A stretch of 64,000 nt of DNA from Clostridiaceae bacterium BRH_c20a. GTDB taxonomy: Bacteria; Bacillota; Peptococcia; Peptococcales; BICA1-8. Below are positions 59,783-64,000 of the stretch, one piece after another. The notes under the pieces are model-generated. The model was not told where the DNA came from. It saw only the letters and a list, made by a program, of their open reading frames with translations, and searched no databases. Position 1 is the stretch's first letter; the number at the start of each line of letters is the position of its first letter. The stretch is from the NCBI GenBank assembly GCA_000961765.1, contig LADT01000035.1:1-64000 (forward strand). Direction: 5' to 3'. Made by a program: the position numbers and the translations under genes.

Positions 59783-59834
59783 TTTATAGATGCATCTTTT
59801 TCCTCTAATTTTAATTATCTAGGTCAGTTGACCT

Positions 59835-60872
59835 TTAGTGATCTTCCCTAGATAAATTAATTAGATCACGTAATACAGCTGCTGCAGCGGGAATTCTTCC
59901 CGCATCTCCGCCTGAAACAGTTAGACTACCTATTAGATCTGTATGAAATGTAACTGCTTTCTGGGTTTTATTTATTCTACCTAAAGGATGATCTAAAGCA
60001 ATAGCTTTTGGCTCAACCCGAACCTTGACTTCACCTTCTTCTTTAAAAACTCTTCCCAACAATTTATAAACTTTCCCTTCTTCTTTTGCTTGAGCTATAT
60101 GTGCTGGTGTAATTTCTGTTATCCCATTGCGAACAATATCATCTAGTCTAATTTTTGCCCCCATCAATGAAATTGCTAAAATAATCATCTTATATGCTGT
60201 GTCATAACCTTTAATATCTAAGGAAGGATCCCTTTCTGCAATACCCAAACTCTGTGCTTCGGCCAGACCTTCTTCGAAAGAAAGCTTATCTTCAGTCATT
60301 CGGGATAAAATATAATTTGTGGTTCCATTTACAATTCCCTCAATAGAAGTAATTTCGGAGCCAGCCAAGTCATAATAACCTACATTAACTGTTGGTAAAG
60401 CCCCGGCTGTTGCCCCGCCAAACTTAAATAACTTATTTTGTTTTCTTGCTAATTCCAAGATTTCGGAGTACGCAAAGACAACAGGCCCTTTATTAGCGGT
60501 TACCACATGCATTTTTTGGAACAAAGCATTTCTTATATAAGTTAAAGCTGGTTCCCCATCTTTTATATTTGTAGGCGTTAACTCTATTAGGATATCAGAT
60601 TGACATAATTGAATTACTTCTAATGCCGTTTGGTTAATGTTACCTAGATCTGGATAATAACCAACAGACCCTTTGTTTTTTACAGTTTCCAATAATATAT
60701 CAATGTCAAGTGGGTCTCTACTGACTACACCCCCTCGAGAATCAGCAACTCCGGTAATATTAAATTCAATATTATGTTCTTCCCTTAAAAAAGCACTTTT
60801 ATTTTTTAAAATTTCCCCTAATGCTCTCCCTACATTACCAAAACCTATTATGCAAAGTGAGTACTGCCTCAT
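59835..60872 (-). CDS. hom: Homoserine dehydrogenase
   Basis: 345 residues. N-terminal Rossmann fold (LCIIGFGNVGRALGEILKNK), catalytic domain with VVTANKGPVVFAYSEILELA, GGATAGALPTVNVGYYDLAG, IEGIVNGTTNYILSRMTEDK and ADP-like SLDIKGYDTAYKMIILA. The C-terminal ACT domain of longer forms is absent, so feedback by threonine is not evident. Reduces aspartate semialdehyde to homoserine with NAD(P)H. SD AGGAGTTGAG. The preceding aminotransferase gene is fifteen bases away, so aspartate-family amino acid metabolism is likely; the threonine-synthase-like enzyme at 1073 would come later in the pathway. Confidence 0.93.
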   Translation of the reverse strand: MRQYSLCIIGFGNVGRALGEILKNKSAFLREEHNIEFNITGVADSRGGVVSRDPLDIDILLETVKNKGSVGYYPDLGNINQTALEVIQLCQSDILIELTPTNIKDGEPALTYIRNALFQKMHVVTANKGPVVFAYSEILELARKQNKLFKFGGATAGALPTVNVGYYDLAGSEITSIEGIVNGTTNYILSRMTEDKLSFEEGLAEAQSLGIAERDPSLDIKGYDTAYKMIILAISLMGAKIRLDDIVRNGITEITPAHIAQAKEEGKVYKLLGRVFKEEGEVKVRVEPKAIALDHPLGRINKTQKAVTFHTDLIGSLTVSGGDAGRIPAAAAVLRDLINLSREDH

Positions 60873-60887
60873 TTGAAACTCAACTCC

Positions 60888-62069
60888 TTAGTTTTTTATC
60901 ATTAATAGACTAAGAGCTTTCTCTATTTTAATAATTGCTCTTTCTAGATTTTCCATTGATGTCGCGTAAGAAATACGGATTTCATGAGTTGCTCTTTCCC
61001 CAAATGCTGTACCTGGAACTACAGCAATCCCTGCTTCATATAAAAGATAATCTGAAAATTCCTCCCCGGTCATACCAGTTTTTTTGACATCAACAAATAA
61101 ATAAAAGGTTCCGCCTGGATTAGGGCAGGAAAGCCCCTGTATATTATTAATTGCCTTCACCATGAAATCCCGACGTTTCTTGAACTCTTCGACCATCTCA
61201 TTAACAGGCTCTTGTGTTCCTTTAAGGGCCGCAATTCCTCCCCACTGAACCATAGAAGTTGCATTAGAGACATTATACGCATGCATTTTTGCCATAGGAG
61301 CAATTAACTCTGCTGGTGCAGCTATATACCCAAGACGCCATCCTGTCATAGCATATGCCTTTGCAAAACCGTTTAAAACAATTGTTCTTTCTCTCATACC
61401 AGGAAAAGCGGCTATACTGTAATGTTTGTTGCTATCATAAATTATTTTTTCGTAGATTTCGTCAGAAATTACAATTAGATCATGCTTAATTGAAAACTCA
61501 GCAATCTGTTCCAAACTCTCTTTTCTTTGAACTCCCCCTGTAGGATTACTAGGATTTAGAACAACTAATACCTTTGTTTTTTCTGTTACCAGCTTTTCTA
61601 ATTCTGCCACTCTAATTTGAAAGTTATCTTTAGAAGTAAGAGGGTACAAAACAGGAACTGCATTATATAGTCGAGGAACATGGGAATAATTCAGCCATGA
61701 TGGGTCAGGAACAAGTATCTCATCTCCCTGGTCTAAAAGGGTACTAAGGGCTAAAAATACTCCTTCACTAACACCGACAGTACAAATAATTTCTTCTATG
61801 TCATATTCAAGATTATTTTCTTCCTTTAACTTATCTACAATTGCTTTTCGTAATTCTTCAATTCCTTTATTTGGAGTGTAATGGGTTGCTCCCCCTCTGG
61901 TTGCTTTAAACATAGCCTCACAAATATGCTTAGGGGTATCAAAGTCCGGTTCTCCAATTCCAAGACTGATGATATCCTTGCCTTGAGCCTTTAGCTTTGC
62001 AGCTTCCCCAAATATCTTACGTATTGGTGAAAACGGAATGACCTCTGTTTTCGATGAATATTTAACCAA
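60888..62069 (-). CDS. PLP-dependent aminotransferase class I (aspartate aminotransferase type)
   Basis: 393 residues of the AspC/Ib type. Motifs: IISLGIGEPDFDTPKHICEA, THYTPNKGIEELRKAIVDKL, VLNPSNPTGGVQRKESLEQI, DEIYEKIIYD, and the PLP lysine in LNGFAKAYAMTGWRLGYIAA. C-terminal Arg in HEIRISYATSMENLERAI. Such enzymes transaminate aspartate with 2-oxoglutarate, but some act on aromatic or branched substrates. Start is TTG with GGGAGGTAG. It precedes homoserine dehydrogenase by fifteen bases on the same strand. Confidence 0.92.
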   Translation of the reverse strand: MVKYSSKTEVIPFSPIRKIFGEAAKLKAQGKDIISLGIGEPDFDTPKHICEAMFKATRGGATHYTPNKGIEELRKAIVDKLKEENNLEYDIEEIICTVGVSEGVFLALSTLLDQGDEILVPDPSWLNYSHVPRLYNAVPVLYPLTSKDNFQIRVAELEKLVTEKTKVLVVLNPSNPTGGVQRKESLEQIAEFSIKHDLIVISDEIYEKIIYDSNKHYSIAAFPGMRERTIVLNGFAKAYAMTGWRLGYIAAPAELIAPMAKMHAYNVSNATSMVQWGGIAALKGTQEPVNEMVEEFKKRRDFMVKAINNIQGLSCPNPGGTFYLFVDVKKTGMTGEEFSDYLLYEAGIAVVPGTAFGERATHEIRISYATSMENLERAIIKIEKALSLLMIKN

Positions 62070-62118
62070 TTCTACTACCTCCCTACTTTTTTAATAAAAG
62101 TATGAACTTTTTCTCACT

Positions 62119-62943
62119 TTATACTTCTTGATAAGTACACTTAAAGTCACATTGAGAACATTTTTTCTTCCATCCTTTAAGGGCTTTTTCGCCCTTTATG
62201 CTTTTGAGCAAGTCATAAGTTAAGTCAATTTGGTTATCGTCTCCGTACAATGAAAGTGTTACAGCACCTTCTGAACCGCCGACACCCCCGGAAGCAAGAT
62301 GTGTCGCAACAACTCCTGTTAATAGTTTTAAAGCCTCTATCTCCGTAATGACCGTACCCTGTGAAACAGCCATATATCCACAGCCCCGTCCAAAAGAATA
62401 CTTAAATTTATGAATGCCCGGAGCTGACCTAGATGCTTCAGTTACGGATTTTATCATTTTTTCTAATCCAACCGGAATTATAAAATGGCTGCCCTGAGCA
62501 ACAAGAGTAGAAAATACCAAGCCTAAACTGCCTCCGGTAGGATGGGCCAATAGAAACCCTGCATTACCGGCAGCATCTATAGCATTTGCGCCTTTAATAT
62601 AAACATCATTACTTCCAAAATCTTTAATAAATTTTTGCGATTCTTCATAATCCGTGAAGTCAACATCTTGTTTTAGCATTTGTCCTTTATCAATAAGCAA
62701 TGATCTTATCTTATCATCAGGAGTTGCACACTGCCTGCCCAGGGTTACAAGACCGCTTGGAAATCTCCATTTTTCCAGTTCAATATTTAAGATTTCCTCT
62801 GCCACATATCCTGTTGTAGTTCCATTAGCAATCAATATTTTACCCTTTGTTAATGCTCCTTGCACCTCGGGTAGCTGAACAACTGCTTTAGCTATAAGCC
62901 TTTTGGACTCGGCAGGCGTTAGAGTTACTAATATGTTGAAAAT
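62119..62943 (-). CDS. Conserved protein of unknown function, probable non-ATG start
   Basis: About 274 residues if it begins at ATT 62943. The N-terminal LVTLTPAESKRLIAKAVVQL, then PEVQGALTKGKILIANGTTT, is clearly part of the protein, yet the first standard start is GTG 62865, which would remove it and has no RBS. AGGAGG lies about seven bases before ATT 62943. Other motifs: KDFGSNDVYIKGANAIDAAG, LAHPTGGSLGLVFSTLVAQG, GHFIIPVGLEKMI-type strand, and a cysteine-rich tail (KKKCSQCDFKCTYQEV). No family name came to mind; Gly-rich GGVGGSEGAVTL may bind a nucleotide or cofactor. It lies close after the AOR gene and before the aminotransferase. Confidence 0.7.
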   Translation of the reverse strand: MFNILVTLTPAESKRLIAKAVVQLPEVQGALTKGKILIANGTTTGYVAEEILNIELEKWRFPSGLVTLGRQCATPDDKIRSLLIDKGQMLKQDVDFTDYEESQKFIKDFGSNDVYIKGANAIDAAGNAGFLLAHPTGGSLGLVFSTLVAQGSHFIIPVGLEKMIKSVTEASRSAPGIHKFKYSFGRGCGYMAVSQGTVITEIEALKLLTGVVATHLASGGVGGSEGAVTLSLYGDDNQIDLTYDLLKSIKGEKALKGWKKKCSQCDFKCTYQEV

Positions 62944-63002
62944 AGCAATTCCTCCTTTGGCCTAAATATTGGTACTATGTAATATTACCAGCTGAACTCT
63001 CT

Positions 63003-64000
63003 TCAACTATCCTTTCCAATCCTTCCATTTTCCTCCAACTCGTTTGCAACATCTTCTAAATCCAATTTTTCTAAACACTGCCTGGTGGGCAATCCAGTCT
63101 GCAATTCCCATTCTCGGAGGAAGTAATACCTGTCAAGCATATTACCCCAATCCTCTTTAGACATTAAAAATCCCTTATAAAGTCCACTTTTAATTTCTTC
63201 CTTAAAAAATCTTTCTGGAGGAAAATCATCAATACGAGTAAAATTGGAATGCAGTATATTAAAAGCTTTTTCTATATTGAGAACTCGATCAGCAATTTTA
63301 ATCATTTCTTTTTCATTTACTTCAATTCCGGTTGCCGCCGAATATAATTCGCAAAGCTCCGGAATACCTAATAACGTTGGATCCAGCCAGGTACCGTGAG
63401 TCATACAAATTCCCAGTGAATTAATCAATTCCTGCTCCCTTTCAAAATAAAGAACAATTTCCGGCTTATCTTTATAAGAAATTGGGTCAACTTCAGTTAT
63501 TCCCAGAAATTTTTTCCAAGCCTTGGCTACTTTTGTATTCTCCATTGCATAAAGCTCAAATGCAGGTGCTCCAGTGGTATGACCACCACCTCTGGTAGCA
63601 ACACAAGCACCAAGCCCCCAGCCTAAAGGCGAACGGATTTCCTCGTATAGTTCCTGCCCTTTAACATGTATTGCAAATTCTTCACTGGCCCTACCAATTA
63701 TCTCAGCAGCTTTTTTACATCCTTCGGCAAGTATGTCCCCGAAACCATCTCTATTGGCAATCTTCCAGATTAGCTGAACTATAAGCTCATGGTTACCCCA
63801 TTCAAGTTTCAAGCCATCTGTATCATTCTGTGTAAGTATACCTCTTTGATAACACTCCATAGCCCAAGAAATTGCTCCTGCTGAAGCATCCAGGTCTAAA
63901 CCAAGCTGATTACAAAGAGCTTGAATTTTAATAATAGCCGGAGGATATTCCACTCCACACTTGCCGGCATAATCCGCTAAGGTATTGAGGTGAAAACCTT
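63003..64000 (-). CDS. Aldehyde ferredoxin oxidoreductase, C-terminal part (continues beyond window)
   Basis: The frame runs from the stop at 63003 through 64000 without a start, so the N-terminal half lies outside. AOR signatures: DYAGKCGVEYPPAIIKIQ with the domain-2 Cys, CNQLGLDLDASAGAISWAME (tungstopterin region), GDILAEGCKKAAEIIG and GQELYEEIRSPLGWGLGACV, ATRGGGHTTGAP. The tungsten enzyme oxidises aldehydes to acids, or carboxylates in reverse, with ferredoxin. One cysteine of the [4Fe-4S] ligand set appears to be the final CGV; the others are off the window. The gene stands at the edge, 60 bases before the gene at 62119. Confidence 0.92.
   Translation of the reverse strand, partial: GFHLNTLADYAGKCGVEYPPAIIKIQALCNQLGLDLDASAGAISWAMECYQRGILTQNDTDGLKLEWGNHELIVQLIWKIANRDGFGDILAEGCKKAAEIIGRASEEFAIHVKGQELYEEIRSPLGWGLGACVATRGGGHTTGAPAFELYAMENTKVAKAWKKFLGITEVDPISYKDKPEIVLYFEREQELINSLGICMTHGTWLDPTLLGIPELCELYSAATGIEVNEKEMIKIADRVLNIEKAFNILHSNFTRIDDFPPERFFKEEIKSGLYKGFLMSKEDWGNMLDRYYFLREWELQTGLPTRQCLEKLDLEDVANELEENGRIGKDS

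Noticed and set aside
1-64000. tRNA, rRNA or tmRNA genes
   Set aside because: Gaps were scanned by eye for T-loop-like GTTCRANYC with flanking stems and for rRNA motifs; none was convincing.

Overview
The window looks like an AT-rich chromosome segment from an anaerobic, endospore-forming Firmicute of the Clostridia type. The evidence is the strong AGGAGG-type ribosome binding sites with TTG/GTG starts, a ComA/ComB pair (sulfolactate synthesis, found in spore formers), three TRAP-type transport loci, a tungsten aldehyde:ferredoxin oxidoreductase, ferredoxin-type redox subunits and no aerobic respiratory genes. The genus cannot be fixed from the sequence alone. No rRNA, tRNA or CRISPR array was seen.

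Layout. 1-8.1 kb is a graveyard of mobile and broken genes: a group II intron 5' part, a YbaN-like gene, a threonine-synthase-like gene whose locus is duplicated 6 kb away as a deleted copy, a frameshifted BRO/DinD-type gene, IS110 and IS1182 remnants, a decayed REP-associated transposase with palindromic ends, and gene fragments. 8.1-19.8 kb is a coherent metabolic block on the minus strand: TRAP transporter (DctP-Q-M), DUF3870 protein, PrpF-family isomerase, a three-subunit fumarate reductase/succinate dehydrogenase-like complex (2Fe-2S/4Fe-4S protein, flavoprotein, ferredoxin-cytochrome b fusion), aconitase and NADP-type isocitrate dehydrogenase. I read this as a tricarboxylate (aconitate or tricarballylate) uptake and catabolism island. 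20.2-21.8 kb holds convergent comB and comA. 22-22.9 kb is another decayed stretch with long inverted repeats. 22.9-28.7 kb encodes a Memo-family protein coupled to a large alpha-2-macroglobulin that lacks the thioester cysteine.

29.9-42.8 kb is a run of thirteen minus-strand genes with no functional assignment: three lipoproteins, several membrane proteins, two very large exported proteins, three zinc-ribbon proteins, a DUF3592-like protein and a LemA-family protein. Tight spacing and overlaps suggest one envelope-associated system; it is the best candidate here for something undescribed. It is followed by a membrane-bound LuxR-type regulator.

45.4-52.1 kb carries a TAXI-TRAP transporter on plus facing a DctP lipoprotein, a CitB-type response regulator and a CitA/DcuS-type sensor kinase on minus, which may form a binding-protein-assisted sensor. 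52.3-55.5 kb is carB. 55.6-59.2 kb is a four-gene operon matching SiaA-SiaB-SiaC-SiaD in order: a PP2C phosphatase with extracellular sensor, an anti-sigma-type kinase, a SiaC partner-switch protein and a GGDEF diguanylate cyclase. 59.4-64 kb holds a deleted LarA-like pseudogene, homoserine dehydrogenase, an aminotransferase, a conserved protein of unknown function and the C-terminal part of an aldehyde ferredoxin oxidoreductase that leaves the window.

Two genes (comB and the gene at 62119-62943) have no in-frame ATG, GTG or TTG where conservation and the ribosome binding site place the start, which suggests AUU initiation. Gene boundaries given here were adjusted to ribosome binding sites where these favour a start other than the longest reading frame.
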